A DNA stretch of 58,295 bases from Chitinophaga polysaccharea (GCF_902150045.1 NZ_CABFVU010000007.1:1-58295), one strand, 5' to 3'; positions 26,649 to 36,770 are shown, numbered from the stretch's first letter. Numbers and translations: made by a program. The notes: generated from the sequence alone by a model not told the origin.

Positions 26649-27668
26649 ATGAAAAATCCAGGTTTTAAAATATCACAGGCAACCATATGGGTTAGCTCTA
26701 TAGGCTTAGGGTTACTTTCTTCCGTACCTCAAATTGCCGAGCATCATTTCCACCTGGCGGAAGCAGCTGTGAATGCGGGTATAACAGCCACCTTTGCATT
26801 GCTGATGTGGTATTTCAATATTTACATACTGTCAGGTCAGTCTGATCAGCCGCGCAAACAAAGCATCTCGTATTCAAAACTGCTAAGCAGCCTGCTGTTT
26901 GGCCTGGTAGTGATGCTCGGACTTGCTTATATCCAGCAACTGATCCTGTCGCATATCAATTTTGGCCCTGTGATGCTGATGGTGGAAGTAAGGGGTATCC
27001 TTATCAACCTCGTGTTTTATATGTTCCTGCACCTGCTGCAACAAAATTACGAGAACCAGCATGTAACAATGGAACTGGAACGCATAAAGAGTGATAACCT
27101 CAGCGCCCAGTACGAACTGCTGAAGCAACAGGTAAACCCGCATTTCCTGTTCAACAGCCTGAATACATTAAAGGCAATGGTAGAAAGCGGGGAACAGGAA
27201 GCGGTTGATTTTATCATCAAGCTATCCAACTTCTACCGCTTTACACTTGAAAGTCGGAAGCTGGACCTGATCCATGTGCGCGAGGAAATGGACATCCTCA
27301 ATGCTTATCTTTTCCTTCAGAAAGCGCGCTTTGGAGATGGCTTTACTTTTACAAGCACACTCAGCGACCAGCTGCTGGAAACACTGATCCCTCCGTTTAC
27401 CCTGCAACTGCTGGTGGAGAACTGTATCAAACACAATATCGTTTCCCTTGACAAACCGCTGCATATCAGGATCTATGAGGAAGATGATAAAATCATTGTA
27501 GAAAACCAGGTGCAGCAGAAAACAGGGGAGCAAAATTCTCTGGGTGTAGGGCTTAAAAATATTGACCTGAGATACCAACACCTGATGCAGCAGCATATCG
27601 ATATTGTTGCTAACGAAAAAACCTTTAAAATCAAATTGCCGCTGATCCATGAACATCATCATCGTTGA
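26649..27668 (+). CDS. LytS/YehU-type sensor histidine kinase
   Basis: A 339-residue kinase with about four N-terminal membrane helices (roughly residues 10-125), then a His_kinase domain of the LytS type. The phosphoacceptor His165 is in QQVNPHFLFNSLNTLKAMVE; the ATP-binding part has LLVENCIKHNIV and the glycine loop GVGLKNIDLRYQHL. Its end overlaps the response regulator by 20 bp, so the pair is translationally coupled. Confidence 0.93.
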   Translation: MKNPGFKISQATIWVSSIGLGLLSSVPQIAEHHFHLAEAAVNAGITATFALLMWYFNIYILSGQSDQPRKQSISYSKLLSSLLFGLVVMLGLAYIQQLILSHINFGPVMLMVEVRGILINLVFYMFLHLLQQNYENQHVTMELERIKSDNLSAQYELLKQQVNPHFLFNSLNTLKAMVESGEQEAVDFIIKLSNFYRFTLESRKLDLIHVREEMDILNAYLFLQKARFGDGFTFTSTLSDQLLETLIPPFTLQLLVENCIKHNIVSLDKPLHIRIYEEDDKIIVENQVQQKTGEQNSLGVGLKNIDLRYQHLMQQHIDIVANEKTFKIKLPLIHEHHHR

Positions 27669-28410
27669 AGACGAGCTCAAAACGGCCCGGTCGCTCGAAA
27701 ATATTATACTGGGCCTGAAGCCCGGAGATAAGATCACCGGCCAGTATCAAAGCGTGGAAAGCACAGTTGCCGCGCTTTCAGAAGGGCCTATGCCCGATCT
27801 TATCTTTATGGATATCCAGCTGGCAGATGGCCTTTGCTTTGAAATATTCAAACAGGTAAAAATCACCTGTCCCGTTGTATTCTGTACAGCTTATGATGAA
27901 TATTCCCTGGAAGCATTTAAAAGCAATGGCGTGGACTATGTGCTGAAGCCATTTTCCAAACAGGATATACAAGACGCGCTCCGGAAAGTGGATGAGCTGA
28001 AAAATTTCTTCCAGCAGAAAGCTATTCCCGACCTGGGTGATATTCTTTCTAAACTAAGCCCGCCAAGTGGTAAGACCAGCTTTCTCGTTTTCAAAAACCA
28101 GAAATACAAAACAGTTAGTATTGAAGATATCGCTTTCTTCTATGTTCGCCACGATGCTACCTGGATCATGTGTTTCGATAAACAACAGTATAACGTAACC
28201 CAGTCGCTCGACCAGGTAACGCAATCCGTATCTTCCCTGCAATTCTTCCGGCTGAACCGCCAATACCTGGTTAACTTCAAGGCCATCAAGGAAGTGGAGC
28301 CTTATTTCCTGCGTAAGCTTCTCGTGAAGCTGGTGATTGAAACACCGGATAAGCTCCTGGTCAATAAGGAGAAATCACATAGCTTTCTTAGCTGGATGGA
28401 AGACCGGTGA
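27649..28410 (+). CDS. LytTR-type response regulator
   Basis: A 253-residue regulator with an N-terminal receiver (phosphoacceptor Asp55 in DLIFMDIQLADG; the conserved Thr/Ser and Lys in FCTAYDEYSLEA and YVLKPF) and a C-terminal LytTR DNA-binding domain (about residues 140-250: FLVFKNQKYKTVSIEDIAFF, FFRLNRQYLVNFKAIKEVEP). It is the partner of the overlapping kinase. Targets are not known; the hydrolase/P460 genes just upstream are candidates by position. Confidence 0.94.
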   Translation: MNIIIVEDELKTARSLENIILGLKPGDKITGQYQSVESTVAALSEGPMPDLIFMDIQLADGLCFEIFKQVKITCPVVFCTAYDEYSLEAFKSNGVDYVLKPFSKQDIQDALRKVDELKNFFQQKAIPDLGDILSKLSPPSGKTSFLVFKNQKYKTVSIEDIAFFYVRHDATWIMCFDKQQYNVTQSLDQVTQSVSSLQFFRLNRQYLVNFKAIKEVEPYFLRKLLVKLVIETPDKLLVNKEKSHSFLSWMEDR

Positions 28411-28502
28411 TATAATTTTCTCCCGGCTGTTTTGTCCCGGTTGAGCACCGAAAATGCCTGGCTGAAGGCTTTTCCGCTTACCCCCACCAATAACAGCCGG
28501 TA

Positions 28503-28528
28503 CTTTTGAATAAAATAAAATTCAAAAG
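28503..28528. promoter_or_regulatory. Inverted repeat CTTTTGAAT-N8-ATTCAAAAG
   Basis: A perfect 9-bp inverted repeat with an 8-bp AT spacer ending 2 bp before the ATG at 28531. It could be an operator for a repressor, or a leader hairpin that hides the start codon region. Function not shown. Confidence 0.4.
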
Positions 28529-28530
28529 AT

Positions 28531-29301
28531 ATGAAACAGGTAATGATGCCCGCAATAGGCGCCGTAATTGTACTCACACTATTATCCGCAGTATTTGCCA
28601 ACCGGGTTAGCGCTTCAAAAAAACAAACCCGTACTAATAACGGCAATAGTTTTGCAGTGCTGGAACTGTTCACCTCAGAAGGATGTTCCAGCTGCCCTCC
28701 CGCAGATGCGCTGTTAGCCCGCATACAAACAGAGGCCGGGAATAAACCCATTTATGTATTGGCTTATCATGTGGATTACTGGAACCGCCTTGGCTGGAAA
28801 GATGTATTTAGCCAACCCCAATATTCAAAGCGCCAATACCAGTACAGCCAGCAGTTGCCCAGCCAGGTATACACTCCTCAGCTGGTTGTTAACGGCCAGA
28901 CATCATGCATAGGATCCGATGAATCTGCTGTAACCAATGCCATTGGCGATGCGCTTGGCAATGGCACAACTGCAAGCCTGGGCATAAAAGCGCAGCTGCA
29001 ACCGGGCAAAGCAAATTTCACCTATGAGGTGACCGGTAATACCGGCAACAACCAGTTACTTATTGCCGTTGTGCAAAAACATGCAGTAAGCAAAGTGGAG
29101 AGAGGTGAAAACGAAGGGCGTACTCTTTCTCATGTACAGGTGGTACGGGATCTGCAGGCATTTAAGCTGCGGGATGGCAAACAAGGCGCTGCAAGCATCC
29201 ATCTTCCCGATGGGTTTAACACGCAGGACTGGGAACTGATTGGCATGATACAAGATCCTGAAACAGGCGTTATCAGTGCCGCTGCAAGGGCTTCCCTGTA
29301 A
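28531..29301 (+). CDS. DUF1223-family secreted thioredoxin-like protein
   Basis: A 256-residue protein with an N-terminal membrane or signal segment (residues 5-24). The family signature is VLELFTSEGCSSCPPADALL with the CxxC pair Cys52/Cys55, followed by HVDYWNRLGWKDVFSQPQYS and YTPQLVVNG. These proteins are predicted periplasmic thioredoxin-fold proteins of unknown activity. Its promoter region carries a notable inverted repeat. Transcription probably ends at the hairpin at 29329. Confidence 0.85.
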   Translation: MKQVMMPAIGAVIVLTLLSAVFANRVSASKKQTRTNNGNSFAVLELFTSEGCSSCPPADALLARIQTEAGNKPIYVLAYHVDYWNRLGWKDVFSQPQYSKRQYQYSQQLPSQVYTPQLVVNGQTSCIGSDESAVTNAIGDALGNGTTASLGIKAQLQPGKANFTYEVTGNTGNNQLLIAVVQKHAVSKVERGENEGRTLSHVQVVRDLQAFKLRDGKQGAASIHLPDGFNTQDWELIGMIQDPETGVISAAARASL

Positions 29302-29328
29302 CAACTGCCGGTCATCTGCATAAAAAGC

Positions 29329-29360
29329 AAGAGGGTGTATCGTACTTGATACACCCTCTT
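29329..29360. terminator. Terminator hairpin between converging genes
   Basis: A perfect 13-bp stem AAGAGGGTGTATC / GATACACCCTCTT with a 6-base loop. On the minus strand it is followed by a T-rich stretch (GCTTTTTA), so it best serves the TlpA operon ending at 29419, while sitting also 28 bp past the DUF1223 gene. Confidence 0.8.
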
Positions 29361-29418
29361 ATCATCCGGGTATCTAACAGCGGCCGGCCTCCATTTATTT
29401 TGATATATTCCCGCTTTG

Positions 29419-30837
29419 TTATCCATGCTTTGCCAGGTCGATCATCAGGCTCATCTCTTCCACAAAGGCGTCATTACCGGCCGACGATCCACCGAGAGAA
29501 CGAAAACGGATCATCCCGTTCTTATCAATGATAAACTTTGCCGGAATGCCTTTCAGCTTATATCCCACAGCGGCTTTATTGGTTTTGGTCACCGGGTCTT
29601 TTAAATCCATTAACAGGTTAAAAGTGTATTTATTGCTCCGGAGATAGTCCGCGGCACTTTTCACAGGATCGGCATCAGTTTCCCAGGTATGAATGAAAAG
29701 AAATACCACACTGGTATCATCTTTAAACTTATTCACCGCAGCCTGCATATGAGGGAAAGAACCTTTACAGGGGCCGCACCAGGTAGCCCAGAAATCAAGG
29801 ATCACTGTTTTTCCCCTGTAATCTGAGAGCGACACCGTTTTCCCATTTACATCCTTTACAGAAAAATCAAAGGAAGGTTCCTTAATCATTTTTTGGGCCA
29901 GGTCTGCTCTGATCTTTTCTTTCAGTTCATTATAAAGCGACTGCTCATATTCGTCAAACCCCTGACCGGTACCCTTTACAGCGATATAGGCATTCTTAAA
30001 CTGTGTCTTTACTTCTTGCGAAGCCCTTCCCTCTTTAATGCTTTGTACCATTAAAGGATATGCTTCGGCAAACTGTTTGTTGGCTACCAGTAAGTTTAAA
30101 TACGTATCGCTAAATGCAACATCTTTTTTATCGTTCCGGGCGTACACCTGCCGGGCATATTTCAGTCCCTCTGCATATTTTTTATTGGCATACAGGATGG
30201 CTGCATATTGCCTGGCATAGGTATAATAGTCGGCCGATCTTTCAGCAGATCTCCGCGTTTCATCGCCAATGGATTTTCTTATCAGGCTTTCTGCCAGCAC
30301 GTACTCTTTTCTACCATAGGTTTCCCTGGCAGCATAGGAAAATGCCCTGGTTTTATAAACGGTATCCTGGATCATATCCAGGTATTGCATGAGCTTTCCG
30401 GGATTATCTCTAAAAGAAACCGCCACATAATATTTAGCTGCATCGAAAAAGAAATGTCCCCTAAGAGTAGGATTTGATCCAAACCTGGATACAAACAGCT
30501 GGTATTTCTTCTCATTCTCAACAGGATTGGTTTCATTATAGATGTCCCCCAATGCCTTATCAAAAGCAGCGAACCCATTAGGAAACTTCCGGATAGAGAG
30601 CTGTGTAATGGCATCCCTGTTATCCTGATCCTGTTTCATATTGTAATAGGAAACCAATAATTTCAGATCATCTTCCACATCGCTTTTGGAAAGCGCCTCC
30701 AACTTTTCCTTCAACCGGATGGAATCTTTCTGGTTCAGCAATTCCGTGAGCTTAGGATCAACGGGACCGCGGTTTTGTGAAAAAGCCGCCGTTGTAACCA
30801 GCAGGAGCAGCACGCCGCATATTTTCAGATACTTCAT
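29419..30837 (-). CDS. TlpA-like thioredoxin-domain protein, long form
   Basis: A 472-residue exported protein with signal peptide (cleavage after AAFSQ, residue 21), a helical tetratricopeptide-like middle region and a C-terminal TlpA/AhpC-TSA thioredoxin domain with FWATWCGPCKGSF (about residues 347-358). It is the last gene of the SusCD-TlpA operon, 15 bp after the other TlpA gene. Such proteins are redox or folding helpers in the periplasm of Bacteroidetes; the substrate is not known. Confidence 0.88.
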   Translation of the reverse strand: MKYLKICGVLLLLVTTAAFSQNRGPVDPKLTELLNQKDSIRLKEKLEALSKSDVEDDLKLLVSYYNMKQDQDNRDAITQLSIRKFPNGFAAFDKALGDIYNETNPVENEKKYQLFVSRFGSNPTLRGHFFFDAAKYYVAVSFRDNPGKLMQYLDMIQDTVYKTRAFSYAARETYGRKEYVLAESLIRKSIGDETRRSAERSADYYTYARQYAAILYANKKYAEGLKYARQVYARNDKKDVAFSDTYLNLLVANKQFAEAYPLMVQSIKEGRASQEVKTQFKNAYIAVKGTGQGFDEYEQSLYNELKEKIRADLAQKMIKEPSFDFSVKDVNGKTVSLSDYRGKTVILDFWATWCGPCKGSFPHMQAAVNKFKDDTSVVFLFIHTWETDADPVKSAADYLRSNKYTFNLLMDLKDPVTKTNKAAVGYKLKGIPAKFIIDKNGMIRFRSLGGSSAGNDAFVEEMSLMIDLAKHG

Positions 30838-30852
30838 TTTCCAGGAATTAAA

Positions 30853-31887
30853 TTAATGATCTGTTTTTTTAGCAGCTGTGGAATCGGCTTTTCTGAGCAT
30901 CTCAGCTGCCTTGTCTTTGTCACCTGCTTTTACATATAAGTCCGCCATTTTTTTGTAGGTATCCGGAAAATCCATGCTCCAGGGATAAAGGTTGAGTTGC
31001 GCCTGGTAGCTGTCGGCCGCCAATAGATAAAGCGATGCGGGCAGATTATTTTTCCCTGATACTGCGTCTGTAATAGTGGAAAACGGGGGATAGTCGTTGT
31101 GCTTAAGCCATTCCTTCCCAAATTCAACCGCTTTCTCGGGATCTGTTTTAGTCAGGGCGTAAAAAGTAAAGTGCCCTACTTTGGGATAATATTTAAGCCC
31201 CGGATCCCTGCTGAGGATTGAATCGATCTTCTTTAAAGCGCCGGTAGGATTCCCCGGGTTGCCCATATAGGTATTCATCATGGGTATGATATCGTTGTCA
31301 ATTTTAGAAAGCCGTTGCCATTCTTTTCTTTTTTCAGCAGCATCCTTAATATCCCAGGTTCCTGAAACTATCTGTGGCAGCACATTATCCAGATTTTTAG
31401 GCGGGCCTGCCCAGGCAACCCTGCCCTGCTGGTCTATCACAAATGAATAAGGGATTCCCCGCTCACCATAGGCTTTCATCCAGTTTTCCGCCATCAGGTT
31501 ATTTTTTTCTGTAGCTACATTGTAGCTCATCTTGTCTCCCATTCCTGCAACAAATTTTTCTATAACAGGGAGTGTGGTTTCTTTGCGTTCGTGTATGCTT
31601 ATGCCCAATACCGTCACATCCTTTTTATACTTCTCTGCCAGTTCAGACAGGTGAGGCATCCCGGCAATACAGGGCTTGCACCAGGTAGCCCAGAATTCAA
31701 CAACATATACTCTGCCCTTTTCGAATGCTGTTACCGGGCTCCCTTTTATCCAGTCAGAGATATAAAGGGAAGGGGCTGGCTCTCCAAGCATTTTAACTTT
31801 CACTCCGGGTTGTTGTGCCTGCGCTCCGGCAGCACAGCAAATGATGGCTGTCAGCAAACGTATTTGTCTGGTTAATTTTATCAGCAT
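30853..31887 (-). CDS. TlpA-like thioredoxin-domain protein, short form
   Basis: A 344-residue exported protein. The signal peptide ends near AQAQ (residue 25). The TlpA-like domain comes first, with VVEFWATWCKPCIAGMPHLS (Cys70/Cys73) and GIPYSFVIDQQGRVAW; a helical repeat region follows. The order of domains is the reverse of its neighbour, which carries the redox domain at the C-terminus. It lies 25 bp after the SusD gene, in the same operon. Confidence 0.88.
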   Translation of the reverse strand: MLIKLTRQIRLLTAIICCAAGAQAQQPGVKVKMLGEPAPSLYISDWIKGSPVTAFEKGRVYVVEFWATWCKPCIAGMPHLSELAEKYKKDVTVLGISIHERKETTLPVIEKFVAGMGDKMSYNVATEKNNLMAENWMKAYGERGIPYSFVIDQQGRVAWAGPPKNLDNVLPQIVSGTWDIKDAAEKRKEWQRLSKIDNDIIPMMNTYMGNPGNPTGALKKIDSILSRDPGLKYYPKVGHFTFYALTKTDPEKAVEFGKEWLKHNDYPPFSTITDAVSGKNNLPASLYLLAADSYQAQLNLYPWSMDFPDTYKKMADLYVKAGDKDKAAEMLRKADSTAAKKTDH

Positions 31888-31912
31888 GGTTGGTATAATT
31901 TATTTTATCAGG

Positions 31913-33301
31913 CTATTTGTAACCTTCATTCTGAGTGAGGTTTTTATTATATAAAATCTGATTCGCCGGTACCGGGAACAGAACAGCAGTAGGCTTCCAG
32001 GTTGGTTTTTGCGGACCAAGAACAGCTGTAGCCCTGTTTGTTCTTTTTAAGTCGAACCAGCGATGTCCTAACTCAGCAAACAGTTCATGCGCCCGTTCAT
32101 TTTCTATGGCGAGCAGCATGGCGCTTTGGCCCGTGGCAGTGGTGCCCTGCAATCCTGCGCGCTTTCTTACCATATCAAGGTCTTCAGCAGCACTGCCGGC
32201 TCCGGTTATTTTACCCAGCTGTGCCCTGGCTTCTGCACGGATCAGGTATTGCTCCGCCAGGCGAAGCAGCACATTATACTCGTTGCCGGCAGTGGCATTG
32301 CGCAGTTTATACTTGTAGGGATAGTAGTAGCTAACACCACCTACCGGGAGGGGTTTAGCCCATTTATCCATACGCGCATCGCCCGGCTCGAAGCTTGCTG
32401 CCAGCGAAGGGTAAAGCACGTAGTTGGGGCTGGTACCGGAAGGAACGAAGTTAAGCCCGAAAACAGTGTACCCGTAAAAGGTAAAACGTTGCCATATCAC
32501 TTCGTTGCTGGTATTGAGGAAAGTACTGTCGAGGCTTTCCAGTTTGTAGCTGCCATTGCTGATCACAGCGGTCGCCTGTGCTTCGGCATTTGCGTAATCC
32601 TTAGTGTACAGGTATACACGGGAAAGGAGGGCCGCTGCTGCAGCTTTGTTGACCCTTGCACGTTGTGCAGACGGATAGGCATCAGCGAGGTTGCCCTGGG
32701 CAATTTTCAGGTCACTGATGATCATCTGGTAGATGTCGGCCTGTGGCGCCCGGGGCAATGTTAAATTCACACTGTTAACAGTGCTGGTTACCATGGGCAC
32801 ATCTCCATATAAATTAGTGAGATAAAAATAAATGAAGGCGCGCATAAAGTAGCATTCTCCCAGCAGTTGCTGTTTCAGGCCGGCAGATACGCCTGTAGAA
32901 GCATTCAATCCTTCAATAGCTGAATTGGCAGCGAAAATAACCGCGTATGCGTAGTTCCAGGTATTATTTACATACCCGCTGCTAACAGTGATGGTATTGG
33001 TTTTGAACTCATCCAGGTAAGTGGCGGAGCTCAGGTAAATATCATCTGCGGCAGCCCCTCCGAAGGAGGTAACAGCGCCCAGTAAAGAGTATTCTGTGCT
33101 TCCGTTGGTGGTAAGCAGGTTATTATTGGCATACAGGCCCAGCACAGAACTAAGTGCGGTGGCATCATTGAGGAAGGCTTTATCGGAACTGACCTGGTCA
33201 ATGGGAACATCTACCTGGATAAATTTTTTACAGGAAACAGTGGTGAGCAGCATACCTGGTATTAAAACCCGGCAGATGGTATGTATGGAGAATAATTTCA
33301 T
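31913..33301 (-). CDS. SusD/RagB-family nutrient-binding lipoprotein
   Basis: A 462-residue protein from the ATG at 33301, the start that gives a proper lipoprotein signal (lipobox LTTVSC, Cys24); the ATG at 33334 would add 11 residues. It has the SusD helical fold: FIQVDVPIDQVSSDKAFLND early, GLKQQLLGECYFMRAFIYFY in the middle and ENERAHELFAELGHRWFDLK towards the end. It caps the SusC transporter encoded 19 bp upstream. The substrate may be a glycan or another macromolecule; no hydrolase is in the operon, so this cannot be told. Confidence 0.93.
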   Translation of the reverse strand: MKLFSIHTICRVLIPGMLLTTVSCKKFIQVDVPIDQVSSDKAFLNDATALSSVLGLYANNNLLTTNGSTEYSLLGAVTSFGGAAADDIYLSSATYLDEFKTNTITVSSGYVNNTWNYAYAVIFAANSAIEGLNASTGVSAGLKQQLLGECYFMRAFIYFYLTNLYGDVPMVTSTVNSVNLTLPRAPQADIYQMIISDLKIAQGNLADAYPSAQRARVNKAAAAALLSRVYLYTKDYANAEAQATAVISNGSYKLESLDSTFLNTSNEVIWQRFTFYGYTVFGLNFVPSGTSPNYVLYPSLAASFEPGDARMDKWAKPLPVGGVSYYYPYKYKLRNATAGNEYNVLLRLAEQYLIRAEARAQLGKITGAGSAAEDLDMVRKRAGLQGTTATGQSAMLLAIENERAHELFAELGHRWFDLKRTNRATAVLGPQKPTWKPTAVLFPVPANQILYNKNLTQNEGYK

Positions 33302-33320
33302 GTTGATGTTGATTTTAGTA

Positions 33321-36300
33321 TTAAAAAGAAGCATTCAGACCAAAAACGATGGTGCGCAGCGCCGGCATTCCCGGTCCGCCTCCCTGCCCCGCTCCCATCT
33401 CCGGATCGAAGGCGTTTTTGAATTTCGATACTGAAAAGAGATTTTGTGCCTGTCCGTATACTCTCAGATTGGAGAGCCTGGCAGCAGTGATCCAGCGCTT
33501 CGGGAAATTATAAGCCAGGTTCACATTTTTCAGCTTCAGCCAGGAAGCATCGCCAAAGAAAGCGGTGGAACTGTTATAATAAAAACTATAAGCATTGTAA
33601 GCCGGGTTGCTGAAATTAGCCGTAGGGGCTCCAAATTGCGTATTGTCGCCCTTTTGCTTCCAATGGTCCAGCGTAGTGGTGTTCTGGTTGTTTAAGGAAC
33701 CGAGTGATCCGGTTACGCTGTTGATATAACCATTCTGATGTTTGAACTGGAAGAAGAAACCAAGCTCAAACCGTTTGTACGTAAAAGTATTATTCAGTCC
33801 TCCATAGTAGGGAGTGCCTACAGGTGTTGGCCGCTGATCTACCAGGTAAGATGGAATACCATTGGGATTAGCCGTTTGGTAGGTGATCATTCCGGTAGCA
33901 GGGTCTATCCCGTTAAAGATATATTGCCTGCTGAATGGCACAGGGTAGCCTACCATAAACTGGTTGGCATAGAAGCTCAAACTGGCAAGGTTATCAAATT
34001 TGGAAATCCTGGATCGGTTGACAGTAAAATTGAATGAAGTTGACCACCTGAAATCATTTCTTTCGATATTCTTCGTATTCATTTCAAATTCCAGTCCCTG
34101 TGCCTGTATGGTGGCGGGGAAGTTGCCCAGATAGCTGGAAAAGCCTACCTGTCCGGGTGTTGAGATATACAGCAGCTGGTTGCCGACCGTATTCCGGTAA
34201 ACAGCGGCAGAAAACTGTATCCTGTCTTTCAGGATGCCCAGTTCCAGCGCCAGCTCCAGCTTTTTATTACTTTCCCATTTAATGTCAGGGTTAGCCAGTC
34301 TTGACGGGTTTTGCACCGTGATTCCCTGGTAACCGTTGGTAGATCCGCTGGCAGCATATGTGGAAAGGTTCTGGTAATTGGCTATCTGGTCATTTCCCGT
34401 GATACCATAACTTCCGCGTAATTTACCAAAGCTTAGAAAGGATAGATGTTCCTTTACAAACTGTTCTTCTGAAAATACCCATGCTGCACCGATGGCGCCG
34501 AAATTGCCAAACTGGTTGTTCGATCCGAAACGGGAGGATCCGTCTCTTCTCATGGTTGCGTTCAGGATATATTTGCCCAGCCAGTTGTAGGTGACCCTTC
34601 CAAAAACGGAGCTGAATTTATAATTATCGTAGGAGGTTCTGGCGGAGAGTGTTCCTGCCGCAGCCATACTGCCTAACAAGGCGTCGTTGCTGTAATTGGT
34701 GCCGGTTGTGGTATTGGTGATGCTGGTATTGGACTGGAAAGTGGTTCCCAGTAAAGCAGTCAGTTTACCTTTCCCAAGATCTTTTATGTATTCCAGCTGG
34801 GGTTCCGCAATATAAGATCTTGCGGAGGTGGCTCCGAACACCGCGCTGCTGATCGCCGCATTATACGCCGGGTTAATTGTTGAAGCGGGGAGCTGGCTGT
34901 TCTGATCAAAATTCAAAGAGGTATAGCCCAGGCTTGCTTTTAAGTTTAATCCGGGCAATATCCGGTATCTCAGGCTCATATTGCCGATCAGGTTAGCTGT
35001 TGCCGCATTGTATTTCTGAGCCAGCAGGGCATATGGATTATATTGTATAAGGGGTGAAAAATTGAATGCACCGGTAGCGGTATATGGATCATAATTAGGA
35101 GGAAGATTATAATAGCTGCTCAGATCCCTTGTTGGCAAATTGTTCTTATCATAAGAATAAGCGGCAGATATTAACGCATAAAACCTCTTATCTTTTGATG
35201 TGTGATCCAGGTTAAGCCTTGCTGAGATCCTGTCTTCTGTAAAGCTCCCGGGAAAAACAGTTCCTTCCCGGTGGTAGCCGGTACTGAAAGCAAAGTGTGT
35301 ATCCTCATTGCCACCGCTCAGGGTTCCCTGTGCATCGCTGTAACGGGAGGTACCGCCCAACAGGTCATCCTGCCAGTTTCTGAACTTTGTCTGGCTCCAG
35401 GTGGTCAGATCAGGCGCATTGGCGGTAGTAGGAGTAACGTTATCATTGGCAAAGGCTTCTTTACGCAATGCTAAATACTGCTCACCATTCAGCATTTTAA
35501 TCTTATTGCCTACTTTGCCGAAGCCGGAGTTCACATTGAGATCCAGCCTGGTTTTACCGGCTTTCCCTTTTTTAGTGGTGATTAAGATCACACCGTTTCC
35601 TCCCCTGGCGCCATAAATGGCAGTGGCATCCCCATCTTTCAGTACATCGATGCTTTCAATATCTGCGGGGTTTAAGCTATTCAGCGGGTTCACCGTGCCG
35701 TTGGAGGCCGTTTGATAAACATTCAGACTGAAATTGAACGGAACACCATCTATCACATACAGTGGTTCCACACCACTATTGATGGAATATTGCCCGCGTA
35801 TTTTGATTGAAGTTCCCGAGCCTGGCAAGCCGTTGGATTGGGATACCTCCACACCGGCCATTCTTCCCTGCAAGGCATTGATCACATTGCCAACGGGTTG
35901 CTCCTGTATGGTTTTTGAATCTACCCTGGAGATGGAACCTGTAAGGTCTTTACGGGTAGAGGTACCGTAACCGATCACCACCACTTCATTCAGGCTTCCC
36001 GCAAGTGGCGAAAGCACTACTTTGACAGACGTTTGATTTTCCATGTCAATTTCCCGGGTTTTATAGCCAATATAGCTGAAGAGAAGCACCCTGCTGCCAG
36101 TCCCGGACACCACGATGGAAAAATGACCATTCTGATCGGTAGCAGTACTGGCGCTGTTGTTATTTTTTACTCTTACAGTGACCCCGGGAATAGGATCTCC
36201 GCTTTCATCCACCACCATTCCGGATATCCGGATATCCTGTGCAGCAAGGGAAGATTTTTTCTCTGCGGGAGAAATTAAAATTTTATTGTTTAGTTCTGTT

Positions 36301-36671
36301 ATCTTAAAATCCTTCGGGTCAAAAAGCAGGTCTAAGATTTCTTTAACGGAGCGTTTTCCGGGAGGGAGACTGAAAGCTTTAAGGCCGGAGAGATCTTTAT
36401 AGCGGTATACAAACCGGAAATCAGTTTGTTCTTCTATTTTTTTAATGGCTGAAAAAACGGATTCATTTTGAAGTTCTACCATCACTTCTACCCTCGCAGT
36501 GCTTTGCCCGTTGCCAGGCGTAGCCGATATCAGCTGAACAGTGGCAAAAGTGATAATAGCTGTAATCAAGCTTAAACGCATAATCTGACGAATTACATTT
36601 CGTGAGTTACTAAAAGTGGGAAGGCCTGGACAGACTTTTCCTCCCTCTGCTGGTTTTGCAGAAAATTTCAT
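33321..36671 (-). CDS. SusC/RagA-family TonB-dependent transporter with STN domain
   Basis: An 1116-residue outer-membrane transporter. After a long N-terminus with a signal sequence (about residues 31-55) come an STN domain (about 70-140, for contact with the FecR anti-sigma factor), a CarboxypepD_reg-like domain (about 150-225), the plug with VVVIGYGTSTRKDLTGSISR and PLYVIDGVPF, and the barrel. The STN domain together with the fecR and fecI genes upstream is the classic trans-envelope signalling arrangement: substrate binding frees the sigma factor to transcribe the operon. The Met at residue 31 is an alternative start. Confidence 0.94.
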   Translation of the reverse strand: MKFSAKPAEGGKVCPGLPTFSNSRNVIRQIMRLSLITAIITFATVQLISATPGNGQSTARVEVMVELQNESVFSAIKKIEEQTDFRFVYRYKDLSGLKAFSLPPGKRSVKEILDLLFDPKDFKITELNNKILISPAEKKSSLAAQDIRISGMVVDESGDPIPGVTVRVKNNNSASTATDQNGHFSIVVSGTGSRVLLFSYIGYKTREIDMENQTSVKVVLSPLAGSLNEVVVIGYGTSTRKDLTGSISRVDSKTIQEQPVGNVINALQGRMAGVEVSQSNGLPGSGTSIKIRGQYSINSGVEPLYVIDGVPFNFSLNVYQTASNGTVNPLNSLNPADIESIDVLKDGDATAIYGARGGNGVILITTKKGKAGKTRLDLNVNSGFGKVGNKIKMLNGEQYLALRKEAFANDNVTPTTANAPDLTTWSQTKFRNWQDDLLGGTSRYSDAQGTLSGGNEDTHFAFSTGYHREGTVFPGSFTEDRISARLNLDHTSKDKRFYALISAAYSYDKNNLPTRDLSSYYNLPPNYDPYTATGAFNFSPLIQYNPYALLAQKYNAATANLIGNMSLRYRILPGLNLKASLGYTSLNFDQNSQLPASTINPAYNAAISSAVFGATSARSYIAEPQLEYIKDLGKGKLTALLGTTFQSNTSITNTTTGTNYSNDALLGSMAAAGTLSARTSYDNYKFSSVFGRVTYNWLGKYILNATMRRDGSSRFGSNNQFGNFGAIGAAWVFSEEQFVKEHLSFLSFGKLRGSYGITGNDQIANYQNLSTYAASGSTNGYQGITVQNPSRLANPDIKWESNKKLELALELGILKDRIQFSAAVYRNTVGNQLLYISTPGQVGFSSYLGNFPATIQAQGLEFEMNTKNIERNDFRWSTSFNFTVNRSRISKFDNLASLSFYANQFMVGYPVPFSRQYIFNGIDPATGMITYQTANPNGIPSYLVDQRPTPVGTPYYGGLNNTFTYKRFELGFFFQFKHQNGYINSVTGSLGSLNNQNTTTLDHWKQKGDNTQFGAPTANFSNPAYNAYSFYYNSSTAFFGDASWLKLKNVNLAYNFPKRWITAARLSNLRVYGQAQNLFSVSKFKNAFDPEMGAGQGGGPGMPALRTIVFGLNASF

Positions 36672-36748
36672 AATTTTAAATGTTTAAATGATTCTCCAAA
36701 TTGTTTAACGATTTGCTCCAATTAGCGTTGAAGCAAAACCAATTACAG

Positions 36749-36770
36749 CTCCCTGTTTAGCGACAGGGAG
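36749..36770. other. Hairpin between fecR and susC genes
   Basis: A perfect 8-bp stem CTCCCTGT / ACAGGGAG with a 6-base loop TTAGCG lies in the 216-bp gap between the anti-sigma gene and the susC gene. On the minus strand it is not followed by a T-run, so attenuation or mRNA processing is more likely than plain termination. A second small hairpin GCCGG-TTTA-CCGGC lies near 36833. Confidence 0.45.
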
